Shown: positions 1-9,269, counted from the stretch's first letter. The stretch is 25,495 nt of DNA from CAZTGB01 sp964612965 (GCA_964612965.1 CAZTGB010000010.1:1-25495), one strand, 5' to 3'. The notes: generated by a model not told the origin, from the letters alone. Numbers and translations: made by a program.

Positions 1-491
1 CATCTATACTGTACGTAGTACGCATGTTCCCACACATCGATTCCAAGTATTGGAATATTTCCTTGCATTAAAGGGGTATTTTGAAACGAATGTCTTCTAA
101 GTTTAAGTTTTCCTTCTTTGGTTTTGACTAAGAATGCCCAACCACTTCCAAAAACAGTCATAGCTTTTTTTGAAAATTCTTCTTTAAAAATATCCAGGCT
201 TCCAAAAGTTGAATTAATTTCGTCTTTAAGTCTTCCGTCCTGAAGCTCTTCTGCCTTTGGAGTCATAATTTGCCAAAAAAATGAATGGTTTAAGTGTCCT
301 CCTAAATTATTTATTATGCCTTGATCAGTTGATTTTAATAATTCTTCAACTGTTTCATTACCCTTGATAAGTTTATTAAGATTGTCAACATAAGCTGCAT
401 GATGCTTGTCATGGTGAATATGCATAGTTTCAGTGTCAATATAAGGCTCAAGTGCACTGTAATCGTAAGGCAAATTGGGGAGAGTGAACAT
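1..491 (-). CDS. sodA: Superoxide dismutase, Mn-type (C-terminus cut by window edge)
   Basis: Converts superoxide to oxygen and hydrogen peroxide in the cytoplasm. The visible 163 residues have the whole Fe/Mn-SOD fold order: N-terminal helical hairpin with HIHHDKHH (ligand His26), GGHLNHSFFW (ligand His69), and DVWEHAYY (ligands Asp152 and His156). Gln137 in FQNTPLM sits where Mn-type enzymes carry their active-site Gln, and GGH replaces the Gln-containing motif of Fe-type enzymes, so manganese is the better guess (family knowledge, not proof). About 35-40 residues should lie beyond base 1. The start ATG at 489-491 is placed by the family N-terminus MFTLPNLPYD. A TGCTACACT box (499-507) ends 7 nt before the ATG and no Shine-Dalgarno is present, so the mRNA may be leaderless. 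An antioxidant enzyme implies exposure to oxygen, at least occasionally. Confidence 0.95.
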   Translation of the reverse strand, partial: MFTLPNLPYDYSALEPYIDTETMHIHHDKHHAAYVDNLNKLIKGNETVEELLKSTDQGIINNLGGHLNHSFFWQIMTPKAEELQDGRLKDEINSTFGSLDIFKEEFSKKAMTVFGSGWAFLVKTKEGKLKLRRHSFQNTPLMQGNIPILGIDVWEHAYYVQYR

Positions 492-493
492 TA

Positions 494-514
494 GAAATAG
501 TGTAGCACTATTTC
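494..514. repeat. Perfect 9-bp inverted repeat over rplS stop and sod promoter
   Basis: GAAATAGTG (494-502), loop of 3, CACTATTTC (506-514). On the minus strand the hairpin spans the rplS stop codon (508-510) and contains the sod -10 box. On the plus strand it is followed by T5, giving terminator-like form, but no plus gene precedes it. Confidence 0.8.
499..507 (-). promoter_or_regulatory. Extended -10 promoter of sod
   Basis: Minus-strand TGCTACACT fits the extended -10 form TGnTAnnnT. The hexamer ends 7 nt before the sod ATG, so transcription should begin at or next to the start codon. Inferred from sequence only. Confidence 0.5.
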
Positions 515-867
515 CTTTTTGTGGAAACTCGCTTAGCAGCCTTTTTAAATATTGCCTCAATCTCGGTTGGAGCTTTGGATCTTGTGTAATATAACTTTGC
601 TCTCCTTGCCCCCTCAACCCCTCTTTTAACAACTGTTATTTTTTCTATAGAAGGCAAATTAAGAGGAAATATCTTTTCAATCCCAATTCCAGCTTCACCT
701 ATTCTTCGAATCATGAAGGTTTTTGTAGGGCTTCTTCCTTTAAGACCTAAAACCATACCCTCAAATATGGATTCACGGCTTTTATCACCATCTTTAATCC
801 TTTGGTGAACTCGGATACGGTCTCCGACCCCAAACTCAATATCATTAATTTTTGCTGTAAGCGCCAT
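508..867 (-). CDS. rplS: 50S ribosomal protein L19
   Basis: Structural protein of the large ribosomal subunit, at the interface with the 30S subunit. The 119 residues match the family end to end: FGVGDRIRVHQRIKDGDKSR, the FEGMVLGLKG strand, TFMIRRIGEAGIGIEKIFP, and the C-terminal RRAKLYYTR. Length is normal (about 115-120). It is not next to the usual partners trmD, rimM or rpsP, which are absent from the window. It has its own promoter (880-909), so it is probably transcribed apart from the dnaE operon upstream. No Shine-Dalgarno is seen; the predicted leader is only about 6 nt, which is unusual for a highly expressed ribosomal protein. Confidence 0.97.
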   Translation of the reverse strand: MALTAKINDIEFGVGDRIRVHQRIKDGDKSRESIFEGMVLGLKGRSPTKTFMIRRIGEAGIGIEKIFPLNLPSIEKITVVKRGVEGARRAKLYYTRSKAPTEIEAIFKKAAKRVSTKRK

Positions 868-879
868 AACTTAGGGCCT

Positions 880-909
880 ATTGTACACGATAATCATCCT
901 TGACTTCAA
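880..909 (-). promoter_or_regulatory. rplS promoter
   Basis: Minus strand: -35 TTGAAG (904-909), 18-bp spacer, -10 TACAAT (880-885) preceded directly by TG. The predicted transcription start near 873 leaves a leader of about 6 nt before the ATG at 867. Confidence 0.6.
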
Positions 910-957
910 TAACATCCCAAAAGGAGGATATATCAGGTTCAAATTTCCAATAAATTT

Positions 958-3900
958 TTAATTTATGTCTTTATTTGAATCTGTTATAGTGTCCAATATT
1001 AAGTGTCCCAGAGTCTCAGTCCAGGCTATTTTAAAAGGTAATTTAATCTTATCTCCTCCCTCAAACATGAGATACACGGTCTGATCTCCAATATTTTGTG
1101 TCAATAGAGATTTTAATTGTTTCAAACTGCCCCCTGAAATATTTTTTGGTAGTTTGATAAATACCTCACGTTCTTTCCTGTCTCCCATCCCATCCAAAGT
1201 TTCAATAGATTCAACTATTATTGAAGCGGTGTCCGCTCTTGAATCAACCTTTCCTGATATTAGCATTGGTTTCCCTTCCACCCAAAAATCGCGTGTCGCT
1301 TTAAATATCTTAGGAAAAACAACAAGTTCAATAGTCCCTGTTCCATCGTCAACTTTCACAAAGGCCATTTCAGCTCCTGAATTCTTGGTGGTGATTATTC
1401 TAACCTCAGATACAACTGCAGCAATTCTGACAAGATCTCCGTAAGTTTCAACTGGAGATATTTCAAATACTTTATGTGTTGCTTGATATTCAAGAGGTCC
1501 TATAAGTTCAGTCACTGGTTTTGCCGAAAGTGAAAATCCCAAAAGTTGACGTTCAAGATTTTGAAGCTCATCATCACTAAACTCATCAATGTTGGCAATA
1601 ATTGTGATTTCAGGTCCGGATTGAGCCTTAATTATCTCCTCACCTGTAAATAACCCCTGCTGATTCTCGTCTCCCTTGGGTTTACTTACTCTATTGCGAA
1701 TTTCATCTAAAGAGGCAAGGAGAGCCGAGCGCTTGCCAAAAGCTGAAAGCGCTCCCACTTTGATTAGGCTCTCTAAAACTTTTTTATTTACCTTACGTGA
1801 GTCCACCCGACTCAAAAAGTCTGCAAAGTTAATAAAACAACCCTTCTCTCGAGCAGACAAAATTGCAACAGTCGCCGCAATTCCCACGTTTTTAATTGCT
1901 GAAAGTCCAAAACGAATCCCTTGACCTTCTATGGAGTCTTTTTCCTCAACAATTTTAAAGTCAACATCACTCTCATTAATATCAGGTGGAAGGACGCGAA
2001 TTCCCACCCTACGACATTCATTAATTGCTGCAGAAATTTTGTCGCTATCGGCACTTTCCGCAGAGAATAATGCTGTCATATATTCAACTGGATAATTAGC
2101 TTTCATATATGATGTTTGGTAAGCAACAATTCCATAACTTGCAGCATGGGCCTTGTTAAATCCATAAGCCTGAAACGGCTCAAAGAGTTCCCAAAGACGG
2201 TCTGCAAATTCTTGAGTCTGGCCATGATCTATAACGCCTTTGGTAAACTTATCCTTTTGTGCAGCCATTTCAGCGGGGATTTTCTTTCCAACGGCTTTTC
2301 TAAATTTATCAGCTTCTTCCCAAGTGTACCCCGCCAAGTCCAAGGCACAGAAAAGTAAATCGTCCTGATAGACAATCAGGCCATATGAAGCACCCAAAAA
2401 CTTTTCCATTCTGAGATCTAGATATTTAACAAGCTCTGGATTTTGTTTCCTTTTAATATATTCAGGAATTTGAGAGATGGGCCCGGGTCGGTAGAGTGCA
2501 ACCATGGCCATAATATCCTCAATTCTTGTGGGTTTTAGTTCCTTTAAAAATTTAGTCATCCCACTTCCATTGAGCTGAAAGGTTCCCATTGTCTCTCCTC
2601 TTGAGAGCATGTCGAATGTCTTTTTGTCATCGAGTGGTATTTCTTTGATATTAACTGTAATCCCTCGGGTTTCTTTAACCAAATCAATGGAATTACCCAA
2701 AATTGAAAGATTCCTTATTCCCAAGATATCAATTTTCATGAGCCCCACATCTTCGGCTGCATGCATTTCATATTGAGTTATTATTTTGTCTCCTGATGGG
2801 TCAAATCTGACTGGTGCAAAATCTGTTATTTCTGAAGGAGCCACAACTACCCCCGCAGCATGAACTGAAAGATGTCTGGCATTTCCCTCAATTTGGATTG
2901 CTAAATCAAGAACTTTTTTAGTGTCACTATCTGTATCATATAAGGTTTTTAAATCAGGTACTTCGCCTAAAGCTTTAGGAATTGTAATAGGAAATCCTTG
3001 CTTTGGAGGCGGAATTAATTTTGCAATACGGTCCCCAACCGAATATGTATATCCCAAGACTCTTGCGACATCACGGACTGAGGCGCGGGATAGCATTCTT
3101 CCAAAAGTGCAGATTTGAGCGACATTCTCATGCCCATATGTTTTGGTTATGTATTGAATAATATCTTCGCGCTTATTATCAGCGACATCAAAATCAATAT
3201 CGGGAGGGGACGGTCTAAATGGGTTTAGGAATCTCTCAAATGGAAGGTAATATGTAATTGGGTTAACTGTAGTAATACCTAATACGTACGATACAAGACT
3301 TCCCGCAGCAGAACCCCTGGTATTGGTAACAATTCCTGTTTTATTTGCAAATGCCGCTAAATCCATAACAATTAAGAAATAAGATGGATACCCCTTATCG
3401 CAAATGATTTTTAGTTCGTGATCAAGTCTTTCAACTTCGGCCACTCCCGCATCTGGNNNNNNNNNNATTTCTCGTGTGCAAGTTTCCTCAACTGTTCCTC
3501 AGCAGAAACATTAGGTGGAAGATCAACTTTGGGGAAAAACCATTTACCAAGTGTTATTTCAAGATTGCATTTTTCAGCAATTTTCACAGTATTTTCAATT
3601 GCTTCAGGATAATCCTTAAATATCTCACTCATCTCGTTAGGATTCTTAATATAAAAGTCCGGATTGTCTATATACCTCAATCTCTTAACATCACTTGTCA
3701 CCTTTCCTGTTGCAATACAAACTAAAGCATCTTGAGCCTCCGCGTCCTCTTTTTTAATGTAATGCGCGTCGTTTGTGGCAATAAGTGGAATTCCAAGTTC
3801 TCGAGATAGTTTTACGGTTCCCTCGAAATACTTTTTTGAATTGTCTGCCATTGTCTGTTCCTGCTCCCTAATTTGTGAATTACTAATACGGGAAATCACA

Positions 3901-4433
3901 TCCTCAAAGTTATGTCTTTGAATCTCCAAATAATAATCCTTATCAAAAGTATCTAAAAACCACTCAGCGGTTTTTTTTGCTCCTTTATAATCATCCGCGA
4001 TAAGTGCCTGACCTATTTCGCCAATGGGGCAAGCTGAAGTTGCAATTAGTCCTTTTGAATATTTTTTAAGGGTCTCTTTGTCAAATCTTGGCTTATAATA
4101 ATACCCTTCAGTGTGAGCAATAGAAGTTAACTTCATTAAATTTTTATATCCTTCTAAATCTTTTGCCAAAAGAAGAAGGTGAAAATTTTGTCTGTTTGAA
4201 CGATCCGTAAGGGCAACGTTGCAGGTATAAGCTTCCATTCCTATAATTGGTTTCACTTCTTGTTTTTGACATTCTTTGTAAAATTCAATAGCCCCATACA
4301 TAGCCCCATGGTCTGTTATAGCAACTGCATTCATACCTTGATCTTTGACATTAGATATAAGATCTGGGATATTACTTAACCCATCCAGAAGTGAATATTC
4401 AGTATGAACATGAAGATGAACAAATTTAGCCAT
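958..4433 (-). CDS. dnaE: DNA polymerase III subunit alpha (one gene, interrupted by N gap)
   Basis: Replicative polymerase. The N-terminal part (3467-4433) is the PHP domain: HLHVHTEYSLLDG, AITDHGAMYG, IGMEAYTCN, NDAHYIK. The C-terminal part (958-3456) has the polymerase core: RGSAAGSLVSYVLGIT, catalytic aspartates in PPDIDFD and KIDILGIRNL, the thumb and finger region, helix-hairpin-helix residues, and an OB fold (VRIAAVVSEVRII). Total is about 1155 residues plus the gap, normal for DnaE; there is no PolC-type exonuclease. Both halves are open up to the 10-N gap at 3457-3466. The frames differ across the gap, but a fixed-length placeholder explains that, so I treat this as one intact gene. 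About 10 residues of the linker after LRKLAHEK seem to be missing. The start abuts the GGDEF stop codon, so it lies in the gat operon. Confidence 0.95.
3457..3466. other. Assembly gap (10 N) inside dnaE
   Basis: Run of ten N. The dnaE frame changes across it, so the true length of missing sequence is not ten bases. Confidence 0.98.
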
Positions 4434-5024
4434 TTATTTATTGAAATCCCGACCGGCCTTTCTTTGTATTTTATCGACTCGCATGTTCCTATCAGCTCTA
4501 TCTATAACCTCATCCAAATTTTCTCCCTTTTTATACTCACTTAAACCAATACTCACAGAAATTCCGCTTTCAGCAAGATTATTTACAACTCTCTGAAGAG
4601 AAGACACAACTTTATCTTCACCGTAATTCTGAGATTCAAACTCAAGAGCTGCCAAAAATTCGTCCCCCTGCTTTCTTCCCAAGAGATCAGATATTCTAAA
4701 CGCCGATCTCAAAAGATTGGTGCCACGTTTTAAAAGTTCGTCACCAGCTTTGTGCCCTTGAGAATCATTTACTTTTTTTAAATCATCAAAATCAAGAAAG
4801 GCTATAAAAACGTGTGATCCTCTTCTAAAGGCACCATCGCTAAATCCTTTAAACCTATCAGCAAAATCTATTAGGTTAGACAGTCCTGTCAAAGGATCTT
4901 TTGTAGCTAAAGTCTCATATTGTGCGATAATTTGCGCCGTTTCTTTAGGAGATTTACCCACCAATTCCTTCTCCCAATATTTTTCTCTTTCCTGTTCATA
5001 TTTTGCTAATGCTTCATCTTTCAT
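4434..5024 (-). CDS. GGDEF-domain protein, probable soluble diguanylate cyclase
   Basis: Likely makes c-di-GMP from two GTP. After an N-terminal charged helix (about residues 1-40) there is one GGDEF domain: KDPLTGLSN (43-50), the metal/substrate loop FLDFDDLKKVNDSQGH (76-91), and QGDEF (119-123) in place of GGDEF. An inhibitory-site motif RISD (110-113) lies exactly five residues before it, as in product-inhibited cyclases. The first Gly of the signature is Gln, so activity is uncertain. There is no membrane segment or sensor domain, and no EAL, HD-GYP or PilZ gene in the window. The start overlaps the gatB end by 11 nt and has a Shine-Dalgarno (AAAGGAG, 10 nt upstream). The stop touches the dnaE start codon, so it is co-transcribed with gatB and dnaE. 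Confidence 0.88.
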   Translation of the reverse strand: MKDEALAKYEQEREKYWEKELVGKSPKETAQIIAQYETLATKDPLTGLSNLIDFADRFKGFSDGAFRRGSHVFIAFLDFDDLKKVNDSQGHKAGDELLKRGTNLLRSAFRISDLLGRKQGDEFLAALEFESQNYGEDKVVSSLQRVVNNLAESGISVSIGLSEYKKGENLDEVIDRADRNMRVDKIQRKAGRDFNK

Positions 5025-5793
5025 TTTTATTCAACTCCTTTACTAAGGTTTCCTGAACCAGTTTGGGTTTTCCTTTTCCTTGTAATTTTTTCTGTGCCAT
5101 TCCTATTAAGAATCCTAACACATTTGTCTTTCCATTTTTATAATCAATAACAGCTTTTTTCTGTTCATTTAAAACCTCTTTTATTGTTTGTTCAACATTT
5201 TTAACCGAACTAAATTCTACATTAGTTAATTCGATCAGTTTTTTAATTAGACCGGCCGGCTCAGGGTATTTTTCATCCAATTTTTTATTAACCATTAAAT
5301 CTGCTATTATTTTATAGTTGTTGTTTAATTTAGCAGCTTCTTCAAAATAATCTGCTCTACTTTTTTCACTAACTAGAATTTCTATAAAATCCTTGGAGAT
5401 ACCGTATTGATTCTCAAATCTTTTTCTTTTCTTTTTTGGTAATTCAGGAAGTTCGTCTTTAATCTTTAATATTTCCTCATCGGAAAATCTCATTGGTGGT
5501 AGATCTGCCTCAGGAAAATATCGATAATCATGAGCATCTGCTTTGCTTCTCTGAGAATATGTCTTTTGTTTCATTTCATCATAACCTCTGGTTTCCTGTT
5601 CAACTTTCTGTCCTGCATTTAATAATTTTTCCTGTCTTACGATTTCTGCTTTAATAGCTTTTTCTAAAAATCTGAATGAGTTAATGTTTTTTAATTCCAC
5701 TTTGTAACTTGGAAGTTTGCCATCAGGCGAAAGTGAAACATTTGCCTCAAGACGCATACTGCCTTTCTCCATATCGGCATTTGATACTCCCAA
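5014..5793 (-). CDS. gatB: GatB, C-terminal part (separated by frameshift)
   Basis: Second part of the Asp/Glu-tRNA amidotransferase subunit B. Homology begins at once with GVSNADMEKGSMR, the motif that normally follows the PLMELVTEPD segment, and continues through KVELKNINSF and DYRYFPEADLPP to the C-terminal tRNA-binding Yqey-like tail (about the last 110 residues). The nominal TTG start at 5793 is only where the open frame begins; I see no ribosome-binding site or promoter, so independent translation is doubtful. It is in the +1 frame relative to the N-terminal part and about a dozen residues are missing between them. The end overlaps the GGDEF gene start. Confidence 0.85.
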   Translation of the reverse strand: MGVSNADMEKGSMRLEANVSLSPDGKLPSYKVELKNINSFRFLEKAIKAEIVRQEKLLNAGQKVEQETRGYDEMKQKTYSQRSKADAHDYRYFPEADLPPMRFSDEEILKIKDELPELPKKKRKRFENQYGISKDFIEILVSEKSRADYFEEAAKLNNNYKIIADLMVNKKLDEKYPEPAGLIKKLIELTNVEFSSVKNVEQTIKEVLNEQKKAVIDYKNGKTNVLGFLIGMAQKKLQGKGKPKLVQETLVKELNKNER

Positions 5794-6283
5794 GTATTAT
5801 TGATTCTGTATCATGAAAATCAGGTTCCGTAACAAGTTCCATTAAAGGAACGCTGCTTCTGTTAAAGTCAACCAATGAAACCTTGCGTCCTTCAACAGTT
5901 TGGTGAACAAGTTTTCCTGCATCCTCTTCCAAATGTATGTGATTAATTCTCTTATCACTCAAAATTCCAGATAAGCAAAGCGGTGAATCAAGTTGTGAAG
6001 TCTGAAATCCCTTAGGTAAATCCGGATAGAAGTAATTTTTTCTATAAAACTTTGAATATTTATTTATCCCACATCCAAGAGCTAGTCCAAACTTAATAGT
6101 TCTAAGTACAGCCTCTTTATTTGTGAAGGGAAGCGCTCCGGGCAAACCCAAGCAAACCGGACAAACCTGAGTATTTGGAGCTTTCACAAAATGATCAGCA
6201 GAACAGCCACAAAAGAGCTTACTTTTCGTAGCAAGTTCAATGTGAACCTCTAAGCCAATTATTGGTATGAGTTTTGTATCCAT
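5747..6283 (-). CDS. gatB: GatB, N-terminal part (ends early after frameshift)
   Basis: Kinase/transamidase subunit that activates misacylated Glu-tRNAGln or Asp-tRNAAsn for amidation. Residues 1-165 match the family: IGLEVHIEL, the zinc-binding cysteines CGC and CPVCLGLPGALP, KNYFYPDLPKGFQ, HLEEDAGKL, VDFNRSSVPLMELVTEPD. From about residue 166 the frame is lost and translation runs out of register to a stop at 5747. Start ATG has a Shine-Dalgarno (AAAGGA, 6 nt away) and overlaps the MFS gene end by 25 nt. A complete GatB needs about 35-38 more bases and a frame correction, so the sequence as given encodes no functional GatB. Confidence 0.88.
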   Translation of the reverse strand: MDTKLIPIIGLEVHIELATKSKLFCGCSADHFVKAPNTQVCPVCLGLPGALPFTNKEAVLRTIKFGLALGCGINKYSKFYRKNYFYPDLPKGFQTSQLDSPLCLSGILSDKRINHIHLEEDAGKLVHQTVEGRKVSLVDFNRSSVPLMELVTEPDFHDTESIILGSIKCRYGERQYAS

Positions 6284-7488
6284 GTTTGTCCTTTTTTAAC
6301 TAAAAAATAATATGCAAAAAGAGCACTTGCCGCAATCAAAATCAAAAGTAGTCGTATTCCAAAAAGTTCAATGAATAGTCCCGAAAAAAGAACCGGAAAA
6401 ATTGTGGCAATGGTAACCAAAAACCATAGATTCCCAAACACACGACCACGAATTTCAAAAGGAGTAATTTCTTGTAAATAAGTAAATGTAGGAATGTTTG
6501 CTCCAACAAACCCAATTCCAAGTAAGATTAAAATAACGGGAGTTAAAATTAAAGAACTTACTGAAGACATAACAATAAAAACTATACAGAGCATTAAAAG
6601 GCTATATTCGATTATCCTTTTCTTCCTCCATCCATTTTTAAGAAGTTTTGGAATCAAAAGTGATCCCACAATTGCACCAAGACTTACAGGTACTACAACC
6701 AATACTCCAGCATATGAAATCGAAACCTTAAGTATCTCTGTGGTAATTACAGGAAGGCTAACTACAATTATAGCTAATGATATCTGGATCGCCAAAAGAA
6801 GCATGAGTGGAAAAAGAATTGTTTTTTTATTTTTAATAAATAAATAACCTTCATAAATACTTCTGAAAAAGGCTAGTACTAAACTCTCAAAACTGGCAGG
6901 TATTTTTCTTTTTGGTTTCATCTCTGGTAAAAATGAAACACTTATAAAAGCTATAAAAAGTAAAATACTGCAAACTATCAAACTTCCATCAAAACCGATT
7001 AGTCTTTGAATTATTCCTGCCAAACCAAAACCTACTACAAGTGAAAATTGTTGTGTAACAAAAAACATACTATTTGCCTGTGGTAAATTATCTTTTGAAA
7101 CAACCGAAGGAAGCGATGCATTTTCAGCAGGAACATAGAATTGATTTAGGAAAGAATAAATTAAAACCACAAGGTAAAGAAGAAAAATAGATGATTCATG
7201 TATAAAAATAAAACCAAAAACAGTTAATGCTTGAAGAAGATTTGTCCACATCAGCATTTTACGACGAGAAATCAAATCAACGGATGCAGCTCCAATTGGA
7301 CCAAAGAATATTGATGGGAGAGCATATGCTACCCAAAGAAGAGCTGTTGCAATTGATGATCCGGTTACTGTAAAAAGTCTCGCCAAAAGAAGAAAATTCA
7401 TCATATGAACAGTAACCTGAGAAAGGAGTTGGCTTGTCCATAGATACAAAAACTTTGGACTTTTTATGATTTTTATAAAATCAAACAT
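6259..7488 (-). CDS. MFS exporter, 12 TM
   Basis: Major facilitator membrane protein of 409 residues with about 12 hydrophobic segments. The first half has FLYLWTSQLLSQVTVHMMNF at TM1 and SVDLISRRKMLMWTNLLQA, the MFS loop 2-3 motif. The TM6-7 loop is basic (EMKPKRKIPASF), and the second half repeats the pattern with PFEIRGRVFGNLWF. The closest family in character is the MFS_3/EntS-like drug or siderophore exporter group; the substrate is unknown. It sits between gatA (22-nt gap) and gatB (25-nt overlap), an odd place for a transporter, probably just operon packing. No Shine-Dalgarno is visible. Confidence 0.88.
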   Translation of the reverse strand: MFDFIKIIKSPKFLYLWTSQLLSQVTVHMMNFLLLARLFTVTGSSIATALLWVAYALPSIFFGPIGAASVDLISRRKMLMWTNLLQALTVFGFIFIHESSIFLLYLVVLIYSFLNQFYVPAENASLPSVVSKDNLPQANSMFFVTQQFSLVVGFGLAGIIQRLIGFDGSLIVCSILLFIAFISVSFLPEMKPKRKIPASFESLVLAFFRSIYEGYLFIKNKKTILFPLMLLLAIQISLAIIVVSLPVITTEILKVSISYAGVLVVVPVSLGAIVGSLLIPKLLKNGWRKKRIIEYSLLMLCIVFIVMSSVSSLILTPVILILLGIGFVGANIPTFTYLQEITPFEIRGRVFGNLWFLVTIATIFPVLFSGLFIELFGIRLLLILIAASALFAYYFLVKKGQTWIQNSYQ

Positions 7489-7510
7489 TATATTTTTTTA
7501 AATTTTTGAG

Positions 7511-8911
7511 TCATATGGCAACTCTTGGAATGTATTTAATTTCTTGATGAAATTTTCGACCTAACTCAAAAAGTGTATGTTCAGAAAATCTTGGCCCCAA
7601 AAGCTGAAAACCAAGAGGAAGACCTTTTTTGGTAAATCCCGAAGGAACAGCAAGACCTGGTATTCCAACTAAATTTGCCCCAGCTGTGTAGATATCTTCT
7701 AAATACATTTTTAAAGGATCCGAAGTATTTTCTCCAATCTTAAAGGCAGAAGTAGGTGAAACAGGAGAGATTATTGCATCAACTTCTTCAAATGCTCGAT
7801 CAAAATCTTCAATTAACTTAGACCTAACCTTTTGTGCTTGAAGATAATAGGCATCGTAGTAACCAGCAGATAAAACGTAAGTTCCAAGCATTATTCTTCT
7901 TTTAGCTTCAGCACCAAAACTATCTCTTGTGTTTCCATATCTAATCCCATCAAACCGTCCCAAATTTGAAGAGACTTCCGCAGGCTGAATAATGTAATAA
8001 ACAGGAACTGCGTATTTGGTATGAGGAAGGCTTACTTCAACAATTTCAACTCCTAGTTTTTTGTAAGTTTTAATAACTTCATCTATGGACTCTTTCACTT
8101 CGCGATCAAGTCCTTCATTAAAATACTCCTTTGCAATTCCAAGTTTTATATTCTTTGTTTTTCTTGAAGGAATGAAATTCTTAACCGTTGCATCATATCC
8201 ATCTTCACCCCGAAGAATGTCAAACATTATCTCAATATCATCAATTGAATGAGCAAAAGATCCAACCGTATCAAGTGATGAAGCCATAGCAATTACTCCA
8301 TATCTGGAAATGGCCCCGTATGTGGGTTTTAATCCCACAATCCCACAAAAGTTCGCGGGTTGCCTGGTTGAACCCCCCGTGTCAGTACCCAGTGAAATAA
8401 GAGACATTCCACTAGCAATTGAAGCTGCTGAACCACTTGATGACCCTCCTGGAACATAATCCTTATTCCATGGATTTTTTGTTGGTCCATAGTCAGAATT
8501 TTCTCCAGATGCCCCATGTGCCCAAGCATCACAGTTTGTCTTCCCAATGACAATAGCTCCAGCTTTCTCTAACCTATCAACAGAAGTTGCCGAATATTCG
8601 GGTATATATCCATTTAAAACTTTGGATGCGGCAGTTGTTCTTATTCCTTTTGTCAAGTAAAGGTCTTTAAGCGAAGTAACAACACCTAAAAGAAGATATT
8701 TCCTAAAAGCTTCTTCTCCCAATTCCAAAATTATTTTATCAATTTCCTTAGCTTTTACATAAGCTTCCTCATCAGAAACAGTCAAAAAGACATTAAGATC
8801 TTTATTATATTTATTTATTCTTGCCAAATATGAATCAATCAATTCAACCGCTGAAAATTTCTTACTAATTAGACCTTCTTGTGTTGTTTTAATTGTTAAT
8901 GGAACATCCAT
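7511..8911 (-). CDS. gatA: Glu-tRNA(Gln)/Asp-tRNA(Asn) amidotransferase subunit A
   Basis: Amidase subunit that frees ammonia from glutamine for the GatCAB complex. Full length at 466 residues. The amidase catalytic triad is intact: Lys82 in SLKDLY, cis-Ser157 in GGSSSGSAA, and nucleophile Ser181 in TDTGGSTRQPA; the following NFCGIVGLKPTYG is typical of GatA. It follows gatC after a 37-nt AT-only-like spacer and precedes the MFS gene. No Shine-Dalgarno is seen before the ATG. An intact gatC and gatA beside a broken gatB makes the gatB damage suspicious. Confidence 0.97.
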   Translation of the reverse strand: MDVPLTIKTTQEGLISKKFSAVELIDSYLARINKYNKDLNVFLTVSDEEAYVKAKEIDKIILELGEEAFRKYLLLGVVTSLKDLYLTKGIRTTAASKVLNGYIPEYSATSVDRLEKAGAIVIGKTNCDAWAHGASGENSDYGPTKNPWNKDYVPGGSSSGSAASIASGMSLISLGTDTGGSTRQPANFCGIVGLKPTYGAISRYGVIAMASSLDTVGSFAHSIDDIEIMFDILRGEDGYDATVKNFIPSRKTKNIKLGIAKEYFNEGLDREVKESIDEVIKTYKKLGVEIVEVSLPHTKYAVPVYYIIQPAEVSSNLGRFDGIRYGNTRDSFGAEAKRRIMLGTYVLSAGYYDAYYLQAQKVRSKLIEDFDRAFEEVDAIISPVSPTSAFKIGENTSDPLKMYLEDIYTAGANLVGIPGLAVPSGFTKKGLPLGFQLLGPRFSEHTLFELGRKFHQEIKYIPRVAI

Positions 8912-8948
8912 AATATTTATTAAATTTATTTATTACAAATCAACAAGT

Positions 8949-9260
8949 TTACTTATCTGTCCTTTCAGTAAGTATCGCATCAACTACAAAATAACCATTA
9001 TGTATTTTGTCAGTTCCTGAGAGAGCTTTCTCCTGAGTAAGCGTTTGGTCAACATTGGTCTCATCTTCCCTATAAATATCCTCAAGTCCAGTTGTCTGGG
9101 TAGTAGGTTCAATATTTTTAACATCAACTTCAGAGAGTTGGCTTATATAATCAACGATGGAAGAAAGTTGTGATGTGAACTTTTTTATTTCTTCTTCAGT
9201 TAAATTTAATTTTGCAAGATTTGCTACATGAAGAACGTCTTTTTTAGTTAGCTTTGTCAT
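8949..9260 (-). CDS. gatC: Glu-tRNA(Gln)/Asp-tRNA(Asn) amidotransferase subunit C
   Basis: Small subunit that wraps round GatA and stabilises GatAB. 103 residues with the family pattern: DVLHVANLAKLNLTEEEIKK, FTSQLSSIVDYISQLSEVDV, EPTTQ, and the charged middle REDE. It is the first gene of the probable operon gatC-gatA-MFS-gatB-GGDEF-dnaE. A TAATAT box (9270-9275) ends 9 nt before the ATG, giving a leader of about 3 nt. The gene is divergent from the Tat-signal protein at 9352. Confidence 0.95.
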   Translation of the reverse strand: MTKLTKKDVLHVANLAKLNLTEEEIKKFTSQLSSIVDYISQLSEVDVKNIEPTTQTTGLEDIYREDETNVDQTLTQEKALSGTDKIHNGYFVVDAILTERTDK

Positions 9261-9269
9261 CTCTCAGCT

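Noticed and set aside
921..950. Plus-strand AAGGAGG followed by a T-arm-like GGTTCAAATTTCC
   Set aside because: No plus-strand gene follows, and no acceptor or anticodon stems pair, so it is neither a ribosome-binding site in use nor a tRNA.
1154..3118. Plus-strand open frames opposite dnaE
   Set aside because: Shadows of the strongly conserved dnaE coding strand, with no start signals or recognisable protein.
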